Assembly: GCA_002839315.1 (NCBI GenBank)
Contig: PGXV01000004.1
Coordinates: forward strand, 304,958 to 368,957
DNA: 64,000 bases
DNA from: Spirochaetae bacterium HGW-Spirochaetae-3
GTDB taxonomy: Bacteria > Spirochaetota > Spirochaetia > Treponematales > UBA12059
Direction of reading: 5' to 3'
Shown in pieces: positions 35,901 through 42,809 of this stretch. The notes beneath the pieces were generated by a model, which was not told the origin of the DNA, searched no databases, and was given only the letters and a program-made list of their open reading frames with translations. Positions within the stretch are counted from its first letter, which is position 1. Every line of letters starts with the position of its first letter. A program made the position numbers and the translations under genes.

Positions 35901-36301
35901 TGATCGTCGACGACCTGGGCTCGGTAGGAGTCTGGGCCGACCTGGCGATATACGAACCGACGCCCGGCTCGACCGCCGAGGACGACGCCAGGCCGTACGT
36001 CTCGTACCTGGACTCGTCCCTGGCGAACACCTTCGACGGTATCAAGGTAGCCTATTGGGACCCTGGCCTGGAGCGCTCGTCCGACGGCCTGCCGTCGGGA
36101 GGCATCGATTCTGACAGTCAGCCGGACTCCCCGGACGGCTGGGAGACGATCAACGCCCCGATGCTCTACGAGGTAGAGAACGTACGCACCGGCGTCGAGT
36201 ATTATAATGACGCCGGGGCTCCCCCCGATTCCGACTACTCGATCAGGATAGGCTATTCATCGACCGATTATTACCGCGTCGGCTACTACGTCAAGGAATA
36301 G
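29918..36301 (+). CDS. giant surface lipoprotein with Ig-like repeats and a beta-propeller-like C-terminus
   Basis: 2127 aa. Signal peptide with lipobox ALAFSC (Cys about 26). Residues about 45-1410 are a string of Ig-like/cadherin-like units, recognisable by DNKPPTVLLTVP, DANVPDVTITSP, DRTAPHSLAFISP, DGDKPEITNIVSP, DNTLPGVIDLSP and IEGTA/IKGSA/VQGTA strands. Residues about 1418-1520 (ITSIARSG ... ETITIYGFNI) resemble an IPT/TIG domain. The rest has repeats of a BNR or propeller type (YPAMSMDPATGVLYASW, HISYYDTDTKALKYW, YPVIAYYDMSNQTVKIAR). An AT-richer stretch (35085-35570, residues about 1723-1884) interrupts this region. Likely a surface adhesin or carbohydrate-binding protein; the ligand is unknown. 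GAGGGA lies before the ATG. Confidence 0.85.
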   Translation: MTIESKKLTTLLALCTIAASALAFSCKSPLFGLGGQVDTAIPGISVSELEEGGTPRALINGDYVRGSIILRGSVSDDLGIASVSLTFLDSGSTITIDAALDAKAQSWEATIETADFIDGSKDFVVTVTDTVGKTSTTRFVLYFDNKPPTVLLTVPAADEGLASDSLYGTVAIKGSAADQFGIRKVRVFLYNEAGALLYASPDDASIGTNSFALQLDTSSLIGKTGSERGYVYVRAWDRSGNTNTQFYRLDEIKALNANLGATVEELHALETGTSSTINDLTLAALVGTRRYEPGTGYDDDHLISYYFDQNSNLPIITISNPEEGKTASQNLLSTNAKAMGLVQDANGVDLVEIQFRLVDSTETDWYYDAHPADDSAGDDIEASGTGRVVNWYTKPLFENYGGLIADVQNIRVRATDSDGNVRTSEWVPFTIDANVPDVTITSPLPGDYLNGDPITIEGTARSYGTATIGRVDLSVDGQFDYAEASITSGAGTQNVEWSFSISSALVPTDGTYTIKARVTDSPGNKQALYNIVATIDRTAPHSLAFISPSNGASVNGYPTIMGQAKDNVLLKEVYLVFEKSGEEQKLADAYNWTYNLDAGMSANTTDGYDMGNNIFRVPFRIKAVDQANNIALSPAFGTDPDDPGVGSYYLDVDLDGDKPEITNIVSPGAENVIGTPYVITGSIKVQGTATDDDRLHSIEMALIAISGATESWRSLDGATAVAEGTFYPVNGLTLWSYVLNDLGNLYALSDLAGHAGDFRIIVRAVDTKDLVSTTPVADVTGDEHTVYVRFDNTLPGVIDLSPEEGTMQSGTFPLTFTAQDNFSVVLAQISYNNGSSYATLPITAGSSVPLSVSVNTKTVNAGALASVSGTLYMRIRLKDDGDNITEKSFKYLIDNIAPVDVTAPSAVTMSAISNRMYTEAGASLAEILGVVNDTGTVRGIDRVEVYFERGGAIYRLNPDKAASSVAGKSYTFSNGVTALYPYDTEPDDLDDYKVIVDKAENYVDGDADGYQESLTQGSTGYTWGARYDSTKIYDGDVTVHYVAWDDAGNSSHFQAAGIITNNPPVLAAMTLGTSLNGDTDATDDGERVRLTRQADGTWRGYTLKADGSQLGAERVYDLADPVLTIRNNLFTFSAAVSGGNAPLSYNALAPDGSTPLLGWDAASAYAVTAFGTAGWVEDSVNTLTIHARDTAYGTPLATAALSFKVRVDNTDGTAPEIGLAPVGSRYAAPEDGLSLSYSARAEEAVEGYSDNLLWIDEDLNGDCSWDERLGHVELPADSLHDGLDADVSGVVKMRGKVYDDQRVSKLTVSFSVGFDTNGSAAGGAVAAGNEIDLALFSSGNLSVVAERQAAMDAASNALSFALDGKNTPELSDELGHAMGYELTWNTAFITGVASDNVIVTVKAYNADGTLSSSATQTVDVVPYITSIARSGDYNTIRSRHGRYAASLGETITIYGFNIRNSASDTISFGTSAPVAISSGGISSFGIAIPASAKSGQVTVTVSGIDSINNVNADADYSSEASAAASLDGSTLWGDDRSMHLWRSDDAQAGSDRGYFTGSADPEYPAMSMDPATGVLYASWNNYALSRIYWGTSAGAYSTIFTGYDPSEHTDIHYGSRPTVVWNANLYGNNTWNSTGAGGVYVWDQYANSALTGTGNAYESELLYHDQKLMQFINQRVVTSGSDIHISYYDTDTKALKYWHHTSNTNPAYAMDWINVDGGMDEHDGNSTTTITYASATATNVTHQAPSNGVTVASHNVVLGQKVASGTILVTLSNATQITATQNGYVSYLLDIGDAVSRWSATTVATLASHSVYSSSTNVGEAVVTAPTATVLLTLTDYAGTNTNITASVAGLISYRSPVGTPVTGTTTLASIMTDYSRIVSANRSASAGEFSAIDTNPSGYPVIAYYDMSNQTVKIARASAVNPSGAQWALQTAMVVTPWKDTNFKYSGKYITMRIDEAGYLHMAFYRNSTGDLLYMKSTNKPSDGTTAYAFGPSVIVDDLGSVGVWADLAIYEPTPGSTAEDDARPYVSYLDSSLANTFDGIKVAYWDPGLERSSDGLPSGGIDSDSQPDSPDGWETINAPMLYEVENVRTGVEYYNDAGAPPDSDYSIRIGYSSTDYYRVGYYVKE
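35085..35570 (+). other. AT-richer in-frame insertion inside the giant lipoprotein gene
   Basis: Codon choice shifts abruptly to A/T-ending triplets (ACA, GCA, CAA, TTG) that the rest of the gene avoids, and shifts back near 35570. The encoded segment contains two copies of a barrel-sandwich-like motif, with ITATQNGYVSYLLDIGDAV and ITASVAGLISYRSPVGTPV as matching halves. The flanking propeller-type repeats appear to continue across it. Confidence 0.65.
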
Positions 36302-36392
36302 CCCTCGCTTGACCCCCCCGCCCCCGCCCCGCTAGACTGATCGTCCCGGCGGCGCCGGGAGCCTCGGGGCGGCCGGGAGAAAGGGGGAGCGT

Positions 36393-37448
36393 ATCGGGAA
36401 GCGCGCGTTCTATACGACGGTCATCATCGCCGCGTGCTGGCTCCTCGTCTTCGCCGCGGTCGCGCTGGCTATCGGCCCCGACAGGGCCAGGGCCGGACGC
36501 GGGGCGGCCGTCGCCGGGGGCCTCTCGCTCGTCGATCCTGGCAGTACGACCCCCCTTACGACAGCCTCTACAACGCTCGCCGAGACCTCGGTCCGCGGCC
36601 TGAGCGGTCTGGAGCGCATACGTTTCTCGTCGGCCGTCCTGTCGCCTAAGGCCCTGATCGGCGTCGAACCCGAACTCGCCAAGCAACGCGCCATCGACTG
36701 GGTAGACGCCGTAACGTCGGAAGGCGGTTCCCCCATCGACGCGATAGGGGAAATCCTGCCGCCCTCGCTGTGGTTCCAGGCCCGCCTCGTTACGAAGCGC
36801 GACGAATCCGACCTCGCCGCCGACGCGAAGGCCGAAGGAGAATACGGCAAGGCCTATGCCGCCCTGTCGGGCGCGCTAGCCGGCACCAAGTCCGCCTCAG
36901 GCGCGCTGGAAGCGGCTATCGACGAGATATGGCGCCGTTCAGGGGTAGCTGCCCGGCTTAAGCGCGGCCCCGCGACTCCGCTCAAGCGTTCGGACCGATG
37001 GATCCCCGCCGCGTCCGCCCTCAAGTCGTCCCACCAATACGCCCTCGACATATTCTTCACCGGCTTCAAGCGCCATGGCGCCTCCGAGGTAGGTCCCGTC
37101 ATCCATAGCATGAGCTCGGGAGTCGTCGTCTCGGTATCAGCGGACTGGTCGGGCGGCGACAGGCCGTCCCAGTACCGTTCCGGCGGTTTATCGCCCAAGG
37201 CCGGCAACGGTGCCGTCGTCTATTCCCCCGACGAACGACGATACTACGCGTACTTCCATATGAACGACGTAGACGTGCGCGCGGGGCAGATCGTCGAGGC
37301 CGGACAATCGCTTGGGCGCGGCGGCAATACCGGCGTCAACGCGCGCAAGAGAGGCCACGGCGGCCATGTCCACGTGGAAATCCACGACGCGGACGGCAGC
37401 GCGCTGACATCGTACGCCATCCGCGACCTAATTTTGTCCATTCGCTGA
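36393..37448 (+). CDS. membrane-anchored M23 (LytM) peptidase, no canonical start codon
   Basis: 352 codons counted from ATC at 36393. The frame opens after TAG at 36333 and contains no ATG, GTG or TTG before the membrane anchor (AFYTTVIIAACWLLVFAAVALA, about residues 4-25), so any canonical start would delete the anchor. AAGGGGGAG precedes the ATC. After a helical stalk (about 60-200), the LytM domain has SHQYALD (His/Asp Zn ligands, about 216), IHSMSSGVVVSV, AYFHMNDVDVRAGQIV and HVHVEIHD, so metal ligands are present. It should cut peptidoglycan crosslinks or regulate their cutting. ATC initiation, or a lost base, are the two explanations. Confidence 0.75.
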   Translation: MGKRAFYTTVIIAACWLLVFAAVALAIGPDRARAGRGAAVAGGLSLVDPGSTTPLTTASTTLAETSVRGLSGLERIRFSSAVLSPKALIGVEPELAKQRAIDWVDAVTSEGGSPIDAIGEILPPSLWFQARLVTKRDESDLAADAKAEGEYGKAYAALSGALAGTKSASGALEAAIDEIWRRSGVAARLKRGPATPLKRSDRWIPAASALKSSHQYALDIFFTGFKRHGASEVGPVIHSMSSGVVVSVSADWSGGDRPSQYRSGGLSPKAGNGAVVYSPDERRYYAYFHMNDVDVRAGQIVEAGQSLGRGGNTGVNARKRGHGGHVHVEIHDADGSALTSYAIRDLILSIR

Positions 37449-37457
37449 ACAACTATA

Positions 37458-37485
37458 TTGTTTTCCGCTCCGCAAGCGTTATACT
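37458..37485 (+). promoter_or_regulatory. promoter of the outer-membrane protein gene
   Basis: TTGTTT (37458-37463), 16-base spacer, TATACT (37480-37485), about 50 bases before the ATG at 37543. Confidence 0.6.
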
Positions 37486-37542
37486 TCTTACGAGGGAAGC
37501 GGAAGAATACGTTCTCCGCCTTCTTTTAACGCAGGAGGTACC

Positions 37543-38565
37543 ATGAAACGTTTCATACTCATATCTATGATGGCTCTCGTCGCGGTCGGCGCGTGGGGTC
37601 AGGATCTGGCTACATTCCAGACGGGGTTCACGACGTTCTCGGCCGACATGGCCAGCACCCTGTCGTACAACGCGACCGTAGGCAACAACTGGTCCGACGC
37701 CTACCTCGGCTCGTTCCCCCACTTCGGCGTCGGGCTCGCTGGCGGCGTCACCGCAGTGCCATCCGCTAGCCTCGAGGCGCTCTTCACGTCCATGGGCGTG
37801 ACTATGCCCTCCTCCGTCAAGGATTTCGGCCTGCCCGTGCCTGCGGCGGCCCTGAGCGCCAAGATAGGCGGGCTGTTCCTGCCCTTCGACGTCGGCGTCA
37901 AGGCTATGATACTGCCCGAGGCCGTCGCCTCGTCGCTGTCGGCGTCAGGCATCACCGCCGACTACCAGCTCTTCGGCGGCAATGTACGCTTCGGACTCGT
38001 CAAGGAAGGATTGCTATTCCCCGACGTTTCCGTAGGCGCCGGCTATAATAGGCTGAGCGGCTCCATATCCATGCCGCTTGACACAGCAACCCAGACTTAT
38101 ACGTTTAACGATGGATCGACCGATCAGTCCCTAACGGTAACCGATCCAGACCTGAGCATGGAGTGGACGACCGACAGCTTCGACTTTACGCTCCAGGTCT
38201 CCAAGAAGTTCCTGTTCATACGCCCCTATCTCGGCACGGGCCTTTCCGTAGGGAAGTCTACGGTCAAGGGCGGTATGGCTGCATCGATGGTGTATGACCC
38301 TGATACAGCTACAGCGAGCGATGAATACATACTTACCGATGCAAATCTCGCAGCTATCAAACAATCATTAGCCGACGCCGGACTCGACGTACCCGACATC
38401 AGCGCCGACGGCTTCATGTTCGGCTCCGAGAACTCCGACCCGGTCATCCGCCTCTACGGCGGCTTCTCGCTGGAGTTGCTGATCCTCAGCCTCGACCTGC
38501 AGGGCACCTACGTACCGTCGACGAAGAGCCTCGGCGCGTCGGCTATGGTGCGCGTAGAGCTGTAA
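37543..38565 (+). CDS. outer-membrane beta-barrel-like protein
   Basis: 340 aa. Signal peptide MKRFILISMMALVAVGAWGQ with signal peptidase I site after AWG. The mature part shows amphipathic alternating strands (FHFGVGLAGGVTAV-type, LFLPFDVGVKAMIL, FIRPYLGTGLSVG, IRLYGGFSLELLILSLDLQGTYV) and ends VRVEL, as expected for a barrel, though the last residue is not aromatic. The gene has strong AGGAGG, its own promoter and terminator. Two short AT-richer patches (about 38082-38150 and 38278-38375) encode polar, Thr/Asp-rich segments that would be external loops. The exact family (a treponemal porin-like or OmpW-like protein) is not certain. Confidence 0.75.
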   Translation: MKRFILISMMALVAVGAWGQDLATFQTGFTTFSADMASTLSYNATVGNNWSDAYLGSFPHFGVGLAGGVTAVPSASLEALFTSMGVTMPSSVKDFGLPVPAAALSAKIGGLFLPFDVGVKAMILPEAVASSLSASGITADYQLFGGNVRFGLVKEGLLFPDVSVGAGYNRLSGSISMPLDTATQTYTFNDGSTDQSLTVTDPDLSMEWTTDSFDFTLQVSKKFLFIRPYLGTGLSVGKSTVKGGMAASMVYDPDTATASDEYILTDANLAAIKQSLADAGLDVPDISADGFMFGSENSDPVIRLYGGFSLELLILSLDLQGTYVPSTKSLGASAMVRVEL

Positions 38566-38590
38566 CCGTATCGCCCGCGCTTCTACACAG

Positions 38591-38618
38591 GCCCGCCGGC
38601 TCGCCCGGCGGGCTTTTT
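38591..38618 (+). terminator. intrinsic terminator after the outer-membrane protein gene
   Basis: Nine-base perfect GC stem (38591-38599 with 38605-38613), five-base loop, five T at 38614-38618. Confidence 0.92.
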
Positions 38619-38709
38619 CTATAGCATGCGGCATCGTTCCCTTGCCGTCGACGCCGCCATCGAGTATTTTTATCGCTACCCCATGCGGGGCGCTGAAAGG
38701 ATACTTACC

Positions 38710-39522
38710 ATGTATACGTGGTTCTCCAGCCTCGACCATACTATGCAGGCCCTGCTCGCTACGCTATTCACCTGGGGCGTCACCGCGCTCGGCGCCGGCA
38801 TGGTGCTGTTCTTCAAGACCATCAATCGTAAGGTCCTCGACGCGATGCTCGGTTTCGCCGGCGGCGTCATGATAGCGGCGAGCTTCTGGTCGCTCTTGGC
38901 GCCGAGTATCGAGATGGCCGAGTCCATGGGCCTGCCCGGCTGGCTACCGGCGGTCGTAGGCTTCCTCGCGGGAGGAGGGTTCCTGAAGATAGTCGACAAG
39001 GTGACGCCTCACCTGCATATCGGCATGAAGACCGAGGACGCGGAGGGCCCCAAGACGACATGGAAGCGCAGCATCCTGCTCGTGCTGGCCATAACGCTGC
39101 ATAATATACCCGAAGGGCTGGCCGTCGGCGTCGCGTTCGGCGCCATCGGGGCGGGACTGGGTTCGGCGACGCTCGCAGGCGCCATCGCGCTGGCCCTCGG
39201 TATCGGCCTGCAGAACTTCCCGGAAGGCGCGGCGGTATCCATACCGCTACGGCGGGAAGGGCTTTCGCGCGGCAAGAGCTTCTGGTACGGCCAGCTTTCC
39301 GGTATCGTCGAGCCTATAGCCGGCGTCATCGGCGCGCTGCTCGTCGTCTCCATGAGGCCGCTCCTGCCCTACGCGCTGGCGTTCGCCGCCGGCGCCATGA
39401 TCTACGTAGTCGTGGAGGAAGTCATCCCCGAGTCTCAGGGCTCCGGCAATTCGGACATATCGACGCTGGGGGCGCTCGGCGGCTTCGCGCTGATGATGTT
39501 CATGGACGTCGCCCTCGGCTAG
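38710..39522 (+). CDS. ZIP-family metal transporter
   Basis: 270 aa from ATG 38710 (AAGGA upstream); upstream in-frame sequence is not conserved. Eight predicted membrane helices. TM4 has [14 protein letters not shown] and TM5 has [17 protein letters not shown], the metal-binding motifs of ZIP proteins of the ZupT/GufA type; a short histidine-containing loop (PHLHIG) follows TM3. It should import Zn or other divalent cations. Confidence 0.9.
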   Translation: MYTWFSSLDHTMQALLATLFTWGVTALGAGMVLFFKTINRKVLDAMLGFAGGVMIAASFWSLLAPSIEMAESMGLPGWLPAVVGFLAGGGFLKIVDKVTPHLHIGMKTEDAEGPKTTWKRSILLVLAITLHNIPEGLAVGVAFGAIGAGLGSATLAGAIALALGIGLQNFPEGAAVSIPLRREGLSRGKSFWYGQLSGIVEPIAGVIGALLVVSMRPLLPYALAFAAGAMIYVVVEEVIPESQGSGNSDISTLGALGGFALMMFMDVALG

Positions 39523-39553
39523 ACCGCCGGAGCCGTCCGGCGCTGGCTCGCGC

Positions 39554-39582
39554 TTGACAGCTGGGGCGGCTCGGCATAGTAT
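39554..39582 (+). promoter_or_regulatory. promoter with start point next to the GTG of the following gene
   Basis: TTGACA (39554-39559), 17-base spacer, TAGTAT (39577-39582). Transcription should start around 39588-39590, directly ahead of the GTG at 39591, which suggests a leaderless mRNA. Confidence 0.7.
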
Positions 39583-39590
39583 TCATTACC

Positions 39591-39989
39591 GTGAAGAACG
39601 AAAAAACCAAAGTACTGGTGGTCTTCGAGGACGGTCGCGCGTCACTCGAGGCCATCGCCAAACGCATGAAGACGTCACTGGTCGACGAGGCCGCGATCAA
39701 GACGCGTTGCGCGTCGGAAGTCGCCGTCGCCGAGATACTCGCGGCCGACGCGTACGCGTTCGGCGTAAACGACGCCTCAGCCCCGGCCTGGACCGAGATA
39801 AAGCGCCTGTTCCAGGGCATGAACCTGGCGGGCCGCAAGGCGGGATTCTTTTCGGAGAAGAGTAAACAGGCCGACGGCCTTAAGGCTTCGTTCGCCCCGA
39901 CAGAGCTCACCGTTCATGGCGATGACCTCGTCGCCGCCGGAGCAGACGTAGCCGCGGCTTGGGTTCATGCGCTCATCGCCGCGAAGTAG
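39591..39989 (+). CDS. small flavodoxin-like-fold protein of unknown function
   Basis: 132 aa from GTG. An alternating beta/alpha pattern (TKVLVVFED, AIAKRMKTSL, AAIKTRCASEVAVAEILAADAYAFGV, FQGMNLAGRKAGFFS) resembles a flavodoxin-like fold, including the position of the large middle strand, but no clear FMN-binding loop is seen, so flavin binding is doubtful. There is no Shine-Dalgarno and the promoter sits immediately upstream. apt follows after 38 bases. Confidence 0.65.
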   Translation: MKNEKTKVLVVFEDGRASLEAIAKRMKTSLVDEAAIKTRCASEVAVAEILAADAYAFGVNDASAPAWTEIKRLFQGMNLAGRKAGFFSEKSKQADGLKASFAPTELTVHGDDLVAAGADVAAAWVHALIAAK

Positions 39990-40027
39990 CGGCGAACCTT
40001 CACCAACATCGACGATACGAGGTGCTT

Positions 40028-40561
40028 ATGTCCGCAGGTTTCAACCTAGACGACGCCATCAGGAAGGTGCCGGATTTTCCCAAGCCCGGCATCCTGTTCT
40101 ATGATATTACCAGCGTCCTGACCAAGCCGGCAGCGTTCCGCTATTGCGTCGACGCCATGGTCAAGCTATACAAGTCCGCCGACCTCGACGCCATAGCGGC
40201 CATCGAGTCGCGCGGCTTCCTGTTCGCGGCCCCGCTGGCCGACAGGCTTGGTATACCGCTCATCCTCGTACGCAAGAAGGGCAAGCTGCCCGGGAAGACC
40301 ATCAGCCGCAGCTACTGCCTGGAATACGGCACCGCCGAGATAGAGATACACGAGGCCGATATACCCAAGGGAGGCAAGGTGCTCCTCGTCGACGACCTCA
40401 TAGCCACGGGAGGCACCCTCCGGGCGGCCGCCGACGTACTGATACAGGGCGGCGCAGAACCGACCGGCGTATTCGGCGTCATCGGCCTGCCCTTCCTCCA
40501 TTACGAAGAGGCGCTGCGCGGCCTCGAAGTCCGGACGCTCATCGAGTACTTCGGAGAATAA
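40028..40561 (+). CDS. apt: adenine phosphoribosyltransferase
   Basis: 177 aa from ATG 40028. Type I PRTase with FPKPGILFYDITSVL, AAIESRGFLFAAPLADRLGIPLILVRKKGKLPG and the PRPP loop VLLVDDLIATGGTL (about 121-134). It salvages adenine to AMP. gpmI follows after nine bases. Confidence 0.95.
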   Translation: MSAGFNLDDAIRKVPDFPKPGILFYDITSVLTKPAAFRYCVDAMVKLYKSADLDAIAAIESRGFLFAAPLADRLGIPLILVRKKGKLPGKTISRSYCLEYGTAEIEIHEADIPKGGKVLLVDDLIATGGTLRAAADVLIQGGAEPTGVFGVIGLPFLHYEEALRGLEVRTLIEYFGE

Positions 40562-40570
40562 GGAGCCCAC

Positions 40571-42232
40571 ATGTCCATTTCCCTCGTTAAGAACAACGCC
40601 TGGCACCCCAGGCGAGGCCCCGTCGTGCTCGTTATCATGGACGGCGTCGGATACGGCAAGTACAAGGAAGGCGACGCCGCCGCGGACGCCGACATGAGGC
40701 ATCTCCGCTCCATGGAGAAATCCTGCCCCTCTACGAGGCTCAAGGCCCACGGCAAGGCGGTAGGCCTGCCGTCCGACGACGATATGGGCAACAGCGAAGT
40801 GGGACATAACGCTATAGGCTGCGGACGGGTCTTCGCTCAGGGCGCCAAGCTCGTATCAGCGTCCATAGAGTCGGGCGCGATGTTCCGCGGCGACACGTGG
40901 AAGAAGCTCGTATCGAACGTCAACGCGGGCGACGGCCGCGCGCTTCACTTCCTCGGCCTGTTCTCGGACGGCAACGTGCACTCGCATATAGACCACCTGA
41001 AGGCGATGATATCCCGCGCCAAGGAAGACGGCGTCAGGCGCGTCCGCGTCCACGTCCTCCTGGACGGTCGCGACGTCGGCGAGCAGAGCGCCCTCGAGTA
41101 TCTGGAGCCCTTCGAGTCCTTCCTGTCAGGGCTTTCCGGTGGCGGCTACGATTACCGCATAGCGTCCGGCGGCGGGAGGCAGTACATAACGATGGACCGC
41201 TACGGCGCCGACTGGTCGATGGTGGATCGCGGTTGGAAGGCCCACGTGCTGGGCCAGGGCGCCCGCTTCAAGAGCGCCAAGGAAGCCGTGCTCAGCTACC
41301 GCGCGGAGAAGCCGTCGCTGATCGACCAGGACATGCACGAGTTCGTCATCGAGGAGAACGGGACGCCTATCGGAACCGTCGAGGACGGCGATTCGTTCGT
41401 CTACTTCAACTTCCGAGGCGACCGGGCGCTCGAGATAACGGCCGCGTTCGAGGACGACGACTTCGACCATTTCGACAGGATACGCCGACCGAGGATAGCC
41501 TACGCCGGCATGATGGAGTACGACGGCGACCTGCACGTGCCCTCCGCGTACCTCGTCAGCCCGCCCTCCATAGACAGGACCGCCGGCGAGTACCTGGCCG
41601 GGTCCGGCGTACCGATGCTCGCGATTTCGGAGACGCAGAAATACGGCCACGTCACCTATTTCTTCAACGGCAACCGACAGGGCAAGTTCGACGAGAAGCT
41701 GGAGGACTACGTAGAGATAAAGAGCGACGTCGTCCCGTTCGAGCAACGGCCGTGGATGAAAACCGCCGAGATAACCGATACCGTACTCGCGGCGATAGAG
41801 AGCGGGAAGTACCGTTTCATCCGCCTGAACTATCCTAACGGCGACATGGTCGGCCACACCGGCGTCTATCAGGCGGTCGTCTGCGGCCTCGAGGGCATGG
41901 ACCTGCAGCTAGAGCGGCTCAGGCTGGCCGTGCTTAAGGCCGGCGGCGTGCTTATCCTGACCGCCGACCACGGCAACTCCGACGACATGTTCGAGCACGA
42001 CAAGAAGACCGGCGCGGTCACGATCAAGGCCGACGGCGAGCCCCGCGCCAAGACGAGCCATTCGCTCAATCCGGTGCCATGCGTCGTATACGACCCCGAG
42101 TGCGGGGGCGAGTACGAGAGCGCCCTCCGCGAAGGCCTCGGCATCAGCTCGATCGCCGCGACCTTCATAGAGATGCTCGGGTTCGAGGCTCCTGAAGGCT
42201 ACGACCCGTCCGTGCTCGTCCCCAGGAAATGA
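40571..42232 (+). CDS. gpmI: 2,3-bisphosphoglycerate-independent phosphoglycerate mutase
   Basis: 553 aa, alkaline-phosphatase superfamily. Metal site MDGVGYG (about 23-29), the phospho-serine loop GNSEVGHNAIG (about 74-84), HVLLDGRDVGEQSALEY and LTADHGNSDDM near the C-terminus. It interconverts 3- and 2-phosphoglycerate with a serine intermediate and Mn2+. Good AAGGAGCC before the ATG. Longer than the E. coli enzyme (514) by some forty residues. Confidence 0.95.
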   Translation: MSISLVKNNAWHPRRGPVVLVIMDGVGYGKYKEGDAAADADMRHLRSMEKSCPSTRLKAHGKAVGLPSDDDMGNSEVGHNAIGCGRVFAQGAKLVSASIESGAMFRGDTWKKLVSNVNAGDGRALHFLGLFSDGNVHSHIDHLKAMISRAKEDGVRRVRVHVLLDGRDVGEQSALEYLEPFESFLSGLSGGGYDYRIASGGGRQYITMDRYGADWSMVDRGWKAHVLGQGARFKSAKEAVLSYRAEKPSLIDQDMHEFVIEENGTPIGTVEDGDSFVYFNFRGDRALEITAAFEDDDFDHFDRIRRPRIAYAGMMEYDGDLHVPSAYLVSPPSIDRTAGEYLAGSGVPMLAISETQKYGHVTYFFNGNRQGKFDEKLEDYVEIKSDVVPFEQRPWMKTAEITDTVLAAIESGKYRFIRLNYPNGDMVGHTGVYQAVVCGLEGMDLQLERLRLAVLKAGGVLILTADHGNSDDMFEHDKKTGAVTIKADGEPRAKTSHSLNPVPCVVYDPECGGEYESALREGLGISSIAATFIEMLGFEAPEGYDPSVLVPRK

Positions 42233-42245
42233 CGCGGCGACGCCC

Positions 42246-42809
42246 ATGATGGAGATAGAGCTGAAGGCCAGGGTACGAGATCCGGTAGCCGTCGAGGCCA
42301 AGGTCGGATCGTTCGCCCGATTCGTCAGGAGCTTCGATAAGGCCGACGAGTACTGGCACGGCCCCGAGTGGCGCTTCGCGCGGGGGACAAAAGGCTTCAG
42401 GCTCCGCATGGACGACGGCAAGGCCGTCGTCACCTTCAAGCAGAAGCGTAACGACGGCGGCATCGAAGTGAACCGGGAGACCGAGTTCGAGGTCTCCGAC
42501 GCCGCGGCCTTCACGGCGCTCGTGGAACGCATCGGCTGCGAGCCGTTCTACCGAAAGCGCAAGCGCGGCAACGCCTACGAGCACGACGGCTGTACGATAG
42601 AGATGGTCCGCGTCGACGGCCTAGGGGACTTCATAGAGATAGAGAACCTGCTGGAACGGGACGACCCCGCGGCGATCGCGCTGGCGCAGGGGACCATACG
42701 GACCATCCTCGCCATGGCAGGAGTGCCCGACGGCGAGATAGAAGGCCGCAGCTACTCGGAACTCGTGCTCGGAGACGCCGCGCCGGGTCGGTCGCCGAGC
42801 TCGATATAG
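42246..42809 (+). CDS. CYTH-domain protein (class IV adenylate cyclase / thiamine triphosphatase-like)
   Basis: 187 aa. Begins MMEIELKARV, the ExExK signature of CYTH proteins, followed by basic strands RGTKGFRLRMDDGKAVVTFKQKR, EVNRETEFEV, RKRKRGNAYEHDGCTIEMVRVDGLGDFIEIE. CYTH enzymes bind triphosphates; cyclase, triphosphatase or polyphosphatase activity cannot be told apart from sequence. It lies 13 bases after gpmI, and its 3' end overlaps the convergent plsC by 58 bases. Confidence 0.85.
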   Translation: MMEIELKARVRDPVAVEAKVGSFARFVRSFDKADEYWHGPEWRFARGTKGFRLRMDDGKAVVTFKQKRNDGGIEVNRETEFEVSDAAAFTALVERIGCEPFYRKRKRGNAYEHDGCTIEMVRVDGLGDFIEIENLLERDDPAAIALAQGTIRTILAMAGVPDGEIEGRSYSELVLGDAAPGRSPSSI

